Origin: Coleophoma eucalyptorum
Lineage: Eukaryota > Ascomycota > Leotiomycetes > Helotiales > Dermateaceae
Assembly: GCA_026120035.1 (NCBI GenBank)
Contig: JALRME010000019.1
Span: 670,336 to 734,335 of the forward strand
Reading direction: 5' to 3'
DNA: 64,000 nt
In this document: positions 22,625 through 36,315 of the stretch, one piece after another
Layout: each line of letters begins with the position of its first letter
How positions within the stretch are numbered: position 1 is the first letter of the stretch
Notes under the pieces: generated by a model
Told to the model about the DNA's origin: nothing
Database searches by the model: none
What the model saw: only the letters and a program-made list of their open reading frames with translations
Program-made: the position numbers and the translations under genes

Positions 22625-24459
22625 CGCATCTGGATTCTCGATTGTCAGACAAGCTGCAAACAACCACTCTCTTCCTCCCGCATGCATGAACCGAGTTTGA
22701 ACATCGCAATCAACATACCTGCATTTATATTGGAGAGCCGCCTATTTTGGCAGGACTAATGTAAAGAGCGAGACCAGGAAGTATTATAAGGAATATGTTG
22801 CTCGAAACCAAACAGACGAGTCAACGCCTGCACTTCAGTAGAGGAGATGCGAACGAGAAAGAGTCTTGATGCAAGACCACCTTGGATGACCGATTTGCAC
22901 CAGCGCAGGCTAGAAAGAATAAAAGGCCATGTATTACTCGTATCTAACGTTGCCAGGGAAATGCTGAGAGGAAGGAGAAATTAACTCTATACCAAGAGGA
23001 TTATTCTATGAACGAGAGAGAAGAAGACCAAGGAATGTCGAAAAATCGTAAGGTAACAGAAATGAGGGAGAAGAGTCAATAATGGTGGGACGAGTCGTAG
23101 TTGGGGCTGGACTGAAGATGCCGGTCCAAAGAGACGTTGTACCAGCAAAAGGCAAAAACAAGAAAGTAGAAATCAAGAACGACATATATGGCTCGGAGTT
23201 GGTGGTAGATTTAGCGGTGGTGCTTTTTCACCACTCGGATCTGCAGCCATCGGTCGTAGCGAGAAGACGTGGCTATATGCTAGCTGGGGAGGACGCTCAG
23301 GAGGAGGGAGGAGGAGGGACAAGCTTGTACTTCTTGGTAATTTGTGTGCCATTTGGAGCTGTTATTGGATCTTGGGACGAAAGTCTCCCAGTCTGAGTAC
23401 CAGGACGGGTCGGAGGATTACAATCGGGCCAGGTTCATGGTAAACACGAGGCGCATACCACTGTCCAGTGATCTGCGTCAAAGCTGGGGTGGGTTGTGGG
23501 ACTCGTGGTCGTGCAAAACGACCTCGAGCAGCGCTAAGCAATGGAAGTCGCACAGAGCAGGCACAAGGCATTGTCTGGCTTGTGTCCTGCGCTCCCCTTA
23601 CAAGCCCTGGCATGTGCTGCTTGCTTGCTTGGCGGTGACGAGGAGCAAAGCTGAGGCGAGCGGACGACAGGGTAGTAGTCTGCCGCGCAGGGGGTCCTAA
23701 TCCGGGTCTAATCGAGTGCTAACCGCCCTAGACATGCAATCTGAGCCTGAGCCCGAGCCCGAGCTCGAGCCCGGGCATGACGATGGGGACCTTGCGAAGC
23801 TGGTGGCGTCGTCTTTCTTGTAACTCATGTTGACAAAGAAGAAAAGAAAACAAACCCCCAGGAAACAAAGCCCCGGGGAAAATACGTTGAGCATAGACGA
23901 TCTACTGAGCTAGTCTTCCCTGGGCTAGCTTTGGCGGGGATCTAGCTCGTGGGCAGATCTTCATTCATGGTCGGCTTATGTCAACTACTCTTTCACAAGC
24001 GTGGTACTTCTCCAATGCCTTTCTTCTTGCGATCATTGAAAGTGGAGCACCGGCCTACGCATCTCTGCCTTGCCATCTTGCTTGCGTCTTTGACAAGACA
24101 GCATACTGTACAAGGACTGTTGGGTTGTACAATCCCTTGCACCCCCCTTGGGGAAATCATAGATTAGCGAGAGCGTCGGTACTAACTCTATACTGCTGCA
24201 GATCATCAAGGATCATATCTGGTACCACTGCTTTTCAATGCTTTCCTTAAAGTGCGGAGGACTATTCTGTTACGCGATTGCATAGCCATGCTATCTACTA
24301 CATACCATGCTATCTGATCTGGAGCCAACTATGTATCTCCCGAAATGATGGTATAATTGGGGGGGGGGGGGGGTTCAGAAGCTCCAAACCGGAAGCTGGC
24401 TCGACTGGGTCACGACCATAAGGGTCGTCCCTCTATTACTTGAATGTTTGGCTAACTTT
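22625..24459. other. Intergenic, promoter side of Ser/Arg-rich gene
   Basis: About 1.8 kb with no supported gene, holding GA/CT-rich patches, a GAGCCC/GAGCTC-rich patch near 23740-23775 and a G15 run at 24359-24373, between two minus-strand genes. Confidence 0.6.
24359..24373. repeat. G15 homopolymer
   Basis: Fifteen consecutive G about 90 bp beyond the SEN1 stop codon; probably in or near its 3' untranslated region, where it reads as C15 in the transcript. Confidence 0.9.
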
Positions 24460-27400
24460 TCACCTTCGACCTGGTGGTTTACGTTGAATAAACGGATCCG
24501 CAGGTGGCTTTTTGCGTCGTGGTGGTAGAAGGCCTGGGGGAGGTCGAGCTGGTGGTGCAGGTCGAGGAGCTGGTGCAACCATAGTTGTAGCAATAGGTGC
24601 TACATCTAGTACTTCCTTCTTCACGGCTATTTGATCAGTTGAGGAATTCGACAGGGGATGGATCTGCGATTATTAGCAATAGCTACCATCACATGTGAAA
24701 CTTATGTGACTTGCCTTCTTGACGGGCTTCACGGCACTCTCGCTGTCGGTAGACGGCTCTCTGGTTCGCTTCCCGCTGGACTTCACCTCGCTTGCTGTGA
24801 CACTCTCGATACCCAAGGATGAGTTGCGGGAACTGCTCAAGCTGTGTGCATCGACCATATCCACATCATAGTCTTCTATCTTAGGCTGTATTGTAGAGGG
24901 TTGCTCATTTTTGAATAATACCTTAGGCTCACCAGGTTTGCCTGTAAGGCCATCCGAAGCCGTAGTTTCAGAGACGGGGGAGACGGAAGATGGTTCTGGG
25001 CTTTCAATTTTTCGACGAGATGTAGGCCTAGCGAATAGGTCCATAATATCACCGCCTGAATACCTATCCCGAGACTTGGCATCCTCAATCAGCTTATTCC
25101 AGAACTCCCCTTGCCGAAGCGATCTAGAATCTCCGAGAACCCATAACGATGATTTGGCACGGGTTAGACCAACGTTCATTCTTCGGATGTCTGCCAAGAA
25201 ACCAATACCTCCACTGGCTGTGGCTCTTACACAGGAGAAGATGATGATCTCGCGTTCTCGTCCCTGGAAAGCATCGGTCGTGTTGAACTCGATTTCATCA
25301 AAGATTGTCTCACCGAACCTGTATGAAAACCGATTGCGAAGCTCGTTGAGTTGTGCCTTGTAAGTAGCAATAATTCCGATCTTACCCCTGAAGTCGTGCG
25401 TACTGTAGTCCGCTTTTAGTCGTTCATACAGCCGTATAGCAGCATTCAACTCAGGGACATTAATGAACGAGTGTCCACGAGCTTCTTTGGTCTGTACACC
25501 TTGTACGTCGAAAAAGCGATACGGCCCCAAGATTGTACTGGCGTGCCACGGTTGTGTCCTCAATTTGGCCATTCCATTGCCGTCTACCAACCTGCTGTGA
25601 TAGAACTGCTTGCTAGGGAAGCGACTGATCTCAGGATGCATACGATACTGAGTGTCAAGCAAATGTACATCTTTGGGGTGATTAATTTGCATCCGAACGA
25701 ACAGACTTTGTTCATAGCCAAAGCTCTGCGCAGACCGTGAAAGAACGGTAGGTGGAAGTTGCTCAGGATCTCCAACTAATATGGCTTTGGAGCACCCATA
25801 CTTGAGAGGAATGAGGGCACTAAGCTCGATACACTGTGCAGCCTCATCGATAATGACACTGTCGAACTCAACACTCAGGTTCTTGAACATGTCATGGCCA
25901 GATCCACTAAGTGTAGCGCAAAGTACATGCGCCCCATCGATGATCTCTTGCTGGAATTTTCGACGATTGATCTCGTTCTCACGCGTGACGGTATTGCCAC
26001 TTTCTTTATCCGCATCGATTTTAGCGTTGACATGATTTCGGGTGCGGATTAGATTGTCTCTTTCTCGTTGCAGTTTCAGCTCGGTTGCCTTATCACCTTG
26101 TTTTCGAGCTTCATCGAGTAGAGGCGTCAGTTGACCAAGTTTCTGCTTAATCTGTCCAGCCTCCTGATGCAGTTTTTCTCTTGCGCTAAGAATACCCTTC
26201 TTCTCGTTCCGATCGCCCTCGAGTTTTGCGGTAACGAGCTCGTCCAACATGACGTCCTTGACACTGGCATTGATCGCGTCGCTCCTACCAATACGGATTA
26301 CATTGATCTTCTGGAAACCACCATTGAGAGGCTGGATGCCGTCTTTCAGACGCAGAACAAGCTCGTCTACTGCTGCATTACTCGGTGCACAAATAAGCAG
26401 CTTCTTTTTGGGAACTGATGGCGTTGTCGGTGCTCCCTGTGGTTTCAGCTTATACTGTTCGCCTTGTGTCGTCTGAAGGGCTGGCGTTAAAAGAGCTCCA
26501 ACCATGGCCACGATTGTTTTCGTCTTGCCTGATCCTGGAGGTCTGTCGTTTGTCAGCAAGGAGATGCGGCATGAGTAGAAAAGCGAAACATACCCCTGAA
26601 TCAAGGTGAAGCCGTCGTTATCATTTGCTGACAATATAGCCTGGGCTTGACCTTTGTTAAGATTGTATTTGGTTGAGATAGAAGCAATCTTCTCCTCACT
26701 ATACTTCTGTAGGGGGGACGGCTTTGCTTCCAAAACCTCATTGCATAAATCATAATACTCTAAACTGCTCAATGCTGCATACTCACGCTGCGTTGTCGTC
26801 ATGTCTGCGAGCTTAACAATATTTACCTTGCAGTTTGGCCCAAGACCCTGTAAGAGTTTTGGGTCGCATTCTCTGCTAATGCGATAAGAGATTTCAACCA
26901 CGTCCCTCTTGTTGGTCCTCCTATCCACGCGTGCCAGGCAATGAGGAGCCTGTGGATCATTCATCGGGTCCTCGCTCTTCGACATAAGCACAATATCTCG
27001 TTCGGATAGCTTTAAGTCCCGATTCATCGCTATTGGCATATTTGTGCTGACTTCCATAAACTTGTCCACGGAAGCTCGATTCAAGACCTTGATCTCGACT
27101 GGCTTATGGTTGTTCTCCTCCTTCGCTGCAACCAGAGATTTCCAGACTTCGGATATAAGAAGGGGAAAGAAAGTCTGCTTATAAAGACCAAGGTCTTGAA
27201 ACTTTGGTGCAATTTTCCTGTACTCATTATTGCTGGGAGGTGTGTCACCATTATGGAATATATCCCAATTTAATATTTCCAGATAGAGCCTGTCCATATT
27301 CGGCTCTACACGTGCACGTAGATCCTTCGCTGACCTCTGAATCTTGGTCTTTTTGACAGGTCCTTGATTCTGCGCCTTGAGAGCTCTTCTTCGACTCTCT

Positions 27401-30400
27401 TCATAGTCTGAGACCGTTTTAGAGGTCGCCTTTCTTCTCTTCACCAACGCATTTGTCTCGTCTTCGTCGTCGTCGTCATCAGAATCTTCGTCAGAAGACC
27501 CAACCATGATCTCGCTGCGGACCGGCGCATGATCCTTACCCAGTATTCCAATATCCTTCAGTCCAGATCCCTCTCCAGGCACCAAGGTTGCAGGACCACG
27601 AAGCGCTTTAGCCTTTGCAATGGCGGCAGCATCTCGTTGTTTCTTCTCCTCTGCAGCCTTTTGTCGACTGTTCTTGAGAAAGTCACTTGACGGTTTTGCT
27701 TGCTGTTGACGAGCCTTCATCTGGTCTAGAATAGATTTAGTTCTATCAGAGTCTTTCTTCAAGGCTATTGTAGGCTCATGTATCTTGCCACCAGCTGATT
27801 TGGACCAAGCATCAATCGTGGCTTGCTTCTTAATTGTGACGGGTGGAAGCTCAAGCAACTCAACGCCCTGGTGCTCCTCCAGCGCCCTCTGTAATTCTGC
27901 TTTCTGCTGGCTGGTCAGGTTGGTCCTCTTGAAGTCTTTTTCATTTTCCCGCCTGCACGCATCCTTAATATACGTCAGAGCAAACTCGTCCATCTCCATG
28001 TCAAATTCCCCTAGACAGCGAAGTAGCTTGCTCAAGAGGCTTGATATTACACTGACAAGGTACTTGTCTCGAAGTCGAAGCATCATTGTTAGCCCATTGA
28101 CATTGTGACAAACTACTTCTAGGAATTTTCGTCGAGAACTTTTCTGCATATCTGAGTCCAACGATGGTTGCAAACTCCCAGAACTCGAATCTGCGACAGT
28201 AGCAGCCATGATGCTGTAAGAATCGAATAAAGCCTCTGCGTACTCCATGTCATCACGGCAAAATTCCTCCATATCTTTGGTCGGCTGATTGACTCGTGTT
28301 ACCCAAGGTTCAGTCTGCGAGAAGATCATATCAAGAGCGCGCCACTGAGTGGTCCACCAAGTGAAAACAGCCTGTTGATCTTCTTTACTCATGGAAGATC
28401 TGGCTCTCAAAACTCCTGTAGAACCGCAGAGTCCGTCTAGAACATCTCGACTAGTCTTGATCAAATGTGTTACGGGGCCAAAGGTTCGAGCTTTGGTGAC
28501 TTTCATGTTTGCAAAACTTAAGGAGTTAAGCATGGTGGTAAATGATTGCTCCAAAATGCTGGACATAGCATCTCTTTTTCCACTTTGCTCAGTCATAGCT
28601 TTTATGACTTCTACAGCAGCTTCATAAATTGCTTGGTCGGCCGAAACAAGTGCTGCAAAGAGTGGCCGAGCACTTGCTGGGGATTGGTATAATTGACATA
28701 AGTCCGAAGGTTGGAAATCACTCAGGCGTTCAAAGATCCTAGAAACCATCTCATGAAGAGTCGTCAAATCCTTATTGAAAGAAACATGATCCAAAGGCAT
28801 ATTTGGATTACGTTTATTCTTTGGCCGAAGTTCATCGATTCCAGTGAGATCTGAAGTAGCTGCCAATATGCTTTTGGCAAGCTCAACGTTTCCTGGACGG
28901 AAAATATCGAGAACTGATTGCCAGATAGACTGAGAGTACTCTCCATTTCCCCGCTGGATAATGGTATCGTTACTCAGAGCCTTGAATTCCGCACTCACAG
29001 ACTTGCTGTGTAATGCCAGGGCATCTCCGACAACCTTCATGCCCAAGTTCTTGAGTTCCAAATTGTCATTGTCCGATTCACCAAGGTCGGCACAACCCAC
29101 AATAATTTCGATATTCTTGTTCACAAGGCTCAAGATATCGCTGATAACGACAAGTGAGGTCGACGGGTTGATTACATAACTTGGTTGGTTGAATGTAGCC
29201 AAAGTTGAAGAGATAGCTAGAAGACCAGCACGACAGCATGCCATTCTCGCTTTCTCAGGAATACGTGTTTCCTGTAGCCGCTCGAAGAGGTGGTGAAGCA
29301 GTGAACGACATGCATCATGCTGGTGCATCGGAGGAAGCGATTCAATAAAAGAGGTGATCCAGGAGATTGCTGGAGAAATACCACCATTTTCATCACTGCT
29401 GCTTGTTATTAGTAATGTCTCAAATGCTGGGCTAACAAAAATCTGCTCCGCTACCGTGGCTGGAGATATGGTGCCGAAAGCTTCCCAGAAGTCTTTGGGA
29501 GATAATGTGATGAGAACCAGTAGCGCTTGGATGATGAGATGCAGTATTTCGGGGGAGTTGCTTGTCAGGTGTTGAAGTGCTAAGAAGTATAAATTTGGTT
29601 GGACTTCCATGGCCCTGAGAGAGTGCCTAACAAGATCTTCATTCAGTGTTGTGAGGATCATGAGAACCCCCTGCCAGAACTGTTGAATGTCCGTATTAGC
29701 CGAAGCAGGAGGAGAAACTTTGTTCATTGCACTTGTGAGAGCATCATTTACAACCCAGTTAAACAGCGTCTCCGTGAGAGTGTTCGTCTTCTTCTCCCAG
29801 CCATTCTTTGCAAATCGAACTCGAATGGGATCATGGTCGAACAGGAAATAGGCATTCGCAGGCAGCACATCGCCAAGCTTGAGCGGCCTCTTGCTTTGTA
29901 GACTTGTAAAAACAAAGTTGAAAGGACCAGAAAGCTTTTCTTCAGACATATGGTAATCGACACAGCAAAGCGCCTCATAAAGAGCCTGCAGAGAACTGCC
30001 ATGGTTATTGATAAGTAACTTTTGTGTTCGTGCCGGCGGGTCTACTGCAGAAAGTACTGCCTCTGCAGATTTGAGACCTCGGTCAATGCGAGCAAAATCG
30101 TGTGTGTTAATCCGTTCAGAGAGCTGTCCGATAGTGTCGTCGTCAAAACTCCTATTTCTGTCAGTAATTTGACTCTTTGATCAAACCCCGCATAGACCTA
30201 CTCAGCTAGGGACTTGAGATACGCCTTACGCCCCATATGATAATTACGCACACATTTATCACAAACGGTCAAAAGTTCGTTCAACCGTCGAGTGTAAAAG
30301 TCGAGCATGGTCTGAAAGGTGTCACCCGCATCCCCTGCATCCAAGCCAAATATAAGAGAGAACTTGTAGGCTGCATCCTGCCGTTCTCGCGCATCCTTTT

Positions 30401-30635
30401 TCCGCTCATCTTTGGTTGCCAGGTCTACTACGTCGTCAACTGTCTCCAGATCATCATAATCAGCTTCGTCAAAGTCGCTCTGTTTGGGACAAAACCAATG
30501 AGCATCAGCGGGAAAGCTCTTCAGTTCCCTAGAACCATAGTGTTAGCAAAAGCTTGAGCTTATACATGGATCATGGTAGAGCCCGAGTGTGCCTTACCCA
30601 TAGATATTGTGAAGCTCATCTTCTATCTCTTGCAT
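24460..30635 (-). CDS. SEN1: Sen1-type RNA/DNA helicase (SF1B)
   Basis: Five exons: 30635-30598, 30528-30202, 30151-26594, 26542-24715 and 24663-24460, giving 1,984 residues, a normal size for Sen1. The introns are 69, 50, 51 and 51 bp. The N-terminal half is the helical Sen1_N region (FPADAHWFCPKQSDFDEADY near residue 15). The C-terminal half is the SF1B helicase: Walker A GPPGSGKTKT at about 1308, IIDEAAQC (motif II), GDPEQLPPTV (III), LDTQYRMHPEI (IV) and VGLTRAKSSLWVLG (VI), then a basic Pro-rich tail ending DPFIQRKPPGRR. Sen1 unwinds RNA:DNA hybrids and terminates non-coding RNA polymerase II transcription in the nucleus. Intron 3 (26593-26543) splits the Walker A region and keeps the frame if retained. 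The last intron (24714-24664) has a GC donor (AAG|GCAAGT); skipping it ends the protein early at TAA in the intron. Confidence 0.95.
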
Positions 30636-31505
30636 TTTGGGAGTTTAAGACCTGGGAGGTCCACATGGAGAGTAAGGCTGTCAGAATCAGGGAAGGATAG
30701 TCAAATGCTCAATGTTATGGCTTCATGGCAGTGCATGCGTAAAAAGGAGGCCGGTAGATTGAGAGTGTGCCAATAAAGGCTTCTGCTGAATGACGAAAAT
30801 TGGAAAAGTTCTGGTCATGTAGACACGGAACCTCAAGCGTAGATCGTAAGGAGCGACAGGATCGATTAAAAAGATATCAGTCACACAGATAGCTCAGGAG
30901 GGAGGTGTTATCAAGCCTGTCGTGCTCATATACACAGAACTTCTGCTTTGTTATGTTGTTTTCAAAGCCATGCTTCTTAAGAAGGTATTTATTGAAGTAG
31001 TTGAGCTTCCTAGGTCGGGAAGACGCGAAACGGCAGAACCAGTGGCGCGTCTAGTACAGCCTTGTGGGTAAGGCTGCACATTGTTTGAAAAGTTTGGCGA
31101 ATTTTGGAAGGTCTTTATAGTTAATTAGGTACCTTTGTAGTTAGGCATTAAGGACATATTTCCATGTGCATTGTGCTTTGCATGGATTTATTACTATTCG
31201 CATACGATCCATATATACAGGAGTACCAAGAGTTCCCAACTACTAGTATACGAGACACGGATTCGAAGACTACAGAACAGAAGCATTTTACAGTAATAAA
31301 CATGCCCAAGACCTTTCAAACCACCTTTCACGCCTTCGGCCAATCGTCAACCATTATGGACGCCAGAACACCTGTACAGAACCAATGCAGGAAAAGAACA
31401 GCTCGTAGATCGCTCATCAGATCATCAGGCTCTGAGATCCGTTTGTCAAAACAAAGAAAACAAATTTTTATACAGGAAGGAATCATGCTGCGGAACGACA
31501 GGCTT
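30636..31505. other. Intergenic, SEN1 promoter
   Basis: 870 bp between the SEN1 start and the 3' end of the flippase gene, same strand. No gene or RNA is seen. Confidence 0.6.
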
Positions 31506-34500
31506 CTATGACTCAGGGATGCCATCGTTCCTTCTACTTCGTATAGGACCAAAGGACTGACTTGATTCTAATCTCGTCAGAAGAGCAGCAGAAGTAAAGT
31601 CGTTGCTAGCTTCGTAACTAGGTCTGATGCGGTCCATCGACGCTCGCATTCTATCGTAGGATGGCCTAGGTCTGTGGCCTTCGTAAGAGGGTCTTCCAGG
31701 CGCTTCTAATGAGCTTCGGTGCCTTGTAAAGTCCGTACCGTCGCTGCCATTTTGGCTTCGGGGGTTGTGAGTGGTAGTAGTGGTGGGTGCAACTGAAGGG
31801 GGGTAAATTGGTCGCCGATCTTCATCAACACTCGGATAATGGGAGTGCTTACTCGGCTTTGCGATATCCGATGATGCCCTGGAGGAATTTTTCGAACTCA
31901 CTTCGCCGATCTTGTCGCTGGGCCCATCAAGGTACGCAAATTTACCTTGGCGGACCTGCTCGCGAACAATATCTACGTCGTAAGGGAAGTAAACCTTCTG
32001 GATGGCTTTGATGCATACTCGAGGTAGCAGGGATGCAATGACTGATAGGAACAGGATTGCCCAGAATGTAGCTTGACCAAAACACTCTGGGGCGGCTTTG
32101 TAGAAGTATTGGGAAGAGGAGAAAGCTGAGTAAACACCGGTCCAGAAGAAGATGAGCAAGATACTGACGATAACAAGGACTCCCATCAGCCAATCCCATC
32201 TATAGCTGTTAAGCAGAATATAGAGGTTGATACAGATAACGGCTGCAGGCCCGATGTAGACTCCAAATCGTTCTCGGTCAGCCAAATCTTGACCATTCCC
32301 ACTGACGAAGATTCCGGTCCGGAAAAGGAACCAGGCAAAGAAGAAACAGATCATAGATTGGTAGAGGCCATCGAGCATGTAAAGCCTGACGGGTGGTTAG
32401 AAAAAGAATCAAGTGGCTTGGGATTATACTTACCAGAACTTTGTGTTTGTCCACTCCTTGCGCTCAATTCCACGTCGGTACAGTTGTGGAACAGCCAAGG
32501 AGACTTTGTCACTAACATCCTGGTCTAGAACGCCCATGAAAATGATAGGTACAGACGTGAAAGCAAGGTTAAATAACAGAATGTACGTATAGTCGTACAA
32601 GTAGGTCATATCGAAATTGGCAAAGATCTGGTACCAGAAGATCGTGAACGTCCACACAATGTTCTTGTAGAAAAAATTGGCAATTGTCTCTGCAAGTCTT
32701 CTATATGACCACCGGCCATGTACCAGAACAAGCCGTTGGAGGAAGCGGAATTGTCCAATTGCGTAGTCCGAGGACATTACAGCTTGTCGACCTTCTTCAC
32801 CGGCAATACCAACTCCAATATCGGCTTCTTGGATCATAGCCACATCATTTGCTCCATCGCCGATGGACAACGTCATCACGTCGAGTCCGCCCTTGACCAT
32901 TGCAACGACTGCGGCTTTTTGAGCTGGACTGACTCTACAGCATAAAACTGATTTGCACTCCTTGCAAAGAAGGAGGAACTTTTGTCGCAATTGTTCGTCC
33001 AAGACTAGCTTGAGCGAGTCTCCATCGATAACAATGGCGTGAGTTGGCGCAGGTGGTTCGTGATTTTTCATGGCGGCCTTAAGCTCGGCGTCCGATCCAG
33101 TCTTATTGAACAGTGCCAGATTCTTATCTAGCTCTGCCTCTGCTGAAGAGAGCTGATCGTCTTCGATCTTGAACACAATAAGTTCCATGTCGTTATTAAG
33201 AAGATTACAAGAGAAACCAATGTTGATAGCCGTTTCAACTTTATCACCGGTGAGGACCCAAAGTTTGATTCCAGCTTCAGCGAGAAGTGCGATGGTATCA
33301 GGAACTCCTTCTTGGAGACGATCTTCGATCGCTGTACCACCCAATAACGTCAATTCTCGTTCAATGGCATCAGAGACAGCCTCAAGCTTCTCCTCGCGAT
33401 CTTGGACTGCTGCAGCAGCAAGCTCGTGCTCCTTGCTCCATTCTTGGTACTCCTTTTCTCCCAAGATTCTTTGAGCAATGCAAAGTGTTCGCAAACCCTC
33501 ACGTGCAAACATCTCTAAATGCTCAGCAGTGGACCTTCGAAGCTCCGGCTGTTCTCCAGCTTTTAGGCGGGAATAGATAATACTATCAGCCCCCTTGCAG
33601 AACAAGACGATAGTGTTGTCAGGCATCCTGATAATCGCACTCATGCGCTTTCGGGTAGAGTTAAACTCAAGAGTGTTAAGAACAGTGTAGGATCGTTCTT
33701 CGCCGAGCACGTTGAGACGAATACCATCAGAAGTGTTTCCCAAAACAGTGAAGCCTACATCTCGAGCGGTTGCAACGAGAGCAGCTTCGTCAGGAGATTG
33801 CGCCTTGAACTCAATTCGTGGCGGATCACCAGGGATTGTCTCAGAGATAACAGTATGGCAGAGAGCTAGGGCCAGCATAAACTGGTAGTTGGCTTCTTGC
33901 TGTGCTGGGCCAGAGTCTCCAGCAAGATCGTTGATGAAATCCGGGGCAATAAAGGTCAAATCTTCGTCATGCAAGTATGGGTTATCGTGCAGTTGTCGGA
34001 TGTCAACCAACATCTTTTCGCGCGCTGCCGCAATCTGAGCTTCTGCTTTGGCGCCTTCTTTCTCAACATCAATGCCCTGGCGTTTTTGCATTCCAGCCTG
34101 AGCCTCGGTGTAGGCTTCTCCATACGGAACACCATTGATAGTGGCCTTCTTAAACTCCATTACATTCTGGGTTAATGTACCGGTTTTGTCTGAGAAGATG
34201 TATTCAATCTGGCCAAGGTCGTCAGAGATATTCCATGACTTTGGAGTACAAGGATAATCGATCTTTTCGTAGTACATATCGACGTCGCTGTAGATGAAGA
34301 AGGCCTGGAGAGTCTTGACAATTTCAAGAGAGATATACAAGGAAATGGGAACCATATTCTGAAACAGAATGACAGCTGCCCAGAAAGTAATGAAGCCATC
34401 TAATGCAGGGGTACCTCCGATGGAGCCAAACTCGAAGAAGTCGATACTTGAATTTGGTTGCCCCCATGTGATACCTTGGACCAAGCCAGATACGAGGCAC

Positions 34501-36315
34501 ATGATGAACAAGAAGATGAAGTTATAAATGACGTTCCAGTTTAGCTCGCGAGTAATACGGGATCGTTTACTTGGCGTAATCCCAGAGTTCATCATGATCT
34601 TCGTATCAAACCCAGTAAAGATAACCACACCTAAGATCCATTCAGTGTTTCTTAAGTTGCAGCCTCTCAAAAGCATGTTGTTGATGGAAATTGGTTCTGC
34701 CATATCTTCGCCTGAACTTCCGTCCTTTCCATGTTGCGTCCAGCGCGCAACTGCACTATACTGATATAAATTTGGCTGAGGGGGCTCACTCTCGATTGTA
34801 AAATCTGTTCGTTCACAATCGCGTGCATGCTTTATCTCACGGCCACTACGCAGAGAGTGTCGGACTTTCAAGTTCGTCTCTCCATCCAAATTCTTGGTCT
34901 CAACATAGCAGGCTCCATCTGGATCAGAGGTGGAGAGAACCACAATATCGGCCGGAATTTGATCGTCGTTGTAAATCCTAACAAAATCGCCAACCTGAAC
35001 ATTTTTCCAACAATCTTGGTGAAATCGAGCTTTCCCGGCTGGTGTTGTACTAGGATTGATCAGACTTCCAAAGTTCCTAACAATAGGCGCGAATCCGCCA
35101 GCATCGTTGGCCGTGGGTTGACCTGGTATTTCTAGATTGTTTCCTTCGCTACGAGGTAATGGAGAAGGTACGGGGGTCATCTGAATGTCTTCTCTTGCTG
35201 ATGCAAATGATGTCCTGTGGCTATAGATAGATTGTCGATTCACATCGGTGGTCTCGTGTGACGGTCGAACCTCGTCAAGAGCTCGATCAGCGTAAGTTTT
35301 GCCCTTGTCTTTATTTTTGGACTGCTTCATGGAGAGCATAGCAGCCATCATACCCCGAGTGGTTGCCTTCTTGATCCTCCTCCATAGACCAACATTGTCT
35401 GCATTGACATTGACATTCGTCCAGTCGATCAATCGATGAACTGGCGAGTTATTCAATTCATTGTCGAGAATTGTCCTTCGATAATCTTCTATCGCATCTT
35501 TAACGGCCGTTATGAACACGATGACAATCAAGGGAACAGCATTCAGTCCGGGATTTGAGGCGCCGAAGATACTGAAGATCTAAGAATTGTATCAGCTGAG
35601 TTGTCTACGTTAAGGAGTATTGCCCATACCGAGAGAATAATTAAGAATAGGAAGTACACGTTAGCTACGTTATGGAATCTGTAGAGGTTCGTTTAGAATT
35701 GGACCCTCTTCTTCTATTAAGGTTGGAGGCCTTACTGATACCATATATTCTTTGGAATGAAAGAGATTGGAGTGTATCTAATAGCAAACAGTTAGTCGTT
35801 TGTGGAAAAGACGAGAACTTCATGACGGAAATATGCGCGTCCAAAAATGTGCATATATATACATCGAAGACCTCATGCGCAGCGCGTGAGACAACATTAT
35901 GTCGACAATAGGCAGGAGATTCTGATTATACTGACTTTGCGGTCCGGATCTTATTGCGCTTGTATGTCTGCAGCAGATTCCCCGTTTCGTCGACGAATTC
36001 GCGGGAAACAGGTCGATTGAAAAAGATTGTCCTGGGGCCTTCTGCCCCATCATCGTCGTTCGCATTCTCTTCTACGTTCTCGTCCTCTTCCTGAATGCCA
36101 CCGAGTTCAGTTGTCGCCATCGACTCTCCTCCTCCGGATTCCCGTTTCTTTTCGCTCTGCGACCTTTTATGTTGCAGGCGCCCCAGTATTGATGTCCGCT
36201 TTTGGAGCCCCTTCTTTCCTTTGACTCGTTGGGTTGCCCATCGCAGACGTCTGTTATCAGGTTTCCCTTCTTGTACCGTCGTAGGATCCTCTTCGGGCGG
36301 CTGAGGCGTCATCAT
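31506..36315 (-). CDS. DNF1: P4-ATPase phospholipid flippase, Dnf1/Dnf2 type
   Basis: Five exons: 36315-35936, 35777-35736 (42 bp), 35678-35630 (49 bp), 35579-32434 and 32385-31506, giving 1,498 residues. P4 signatures are in order: FIPKNIWYQFHNVANVYFLF at TM1, DGET near 389 (actuator), PISLYIS near 568 (TM4), the phosphorylated Asp in DKTGT near 621, KGAD near 819, TGDK near 934 and GDGANDVAM near 1064. Ten transmembrane segments are expected. The N-terminus is basic and Arg/Lys-rich, and the C-terminal 150 residues are Ser/Arg/Pro-rich (RPSYEGHRPRPSYDRM). Dnf1/2 flippases move phosphatidylcholine and phosphatidylethanolamine inward at the plasma membrane and endosomes and work with a Cdc50-family subunit; here this is by homology. 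An alternative ATG at 36312 would shorten it by one residue. Drs2/Dnf3 are less likely from the long N-terminus and PISLYIS context. Confidence 0.93.
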
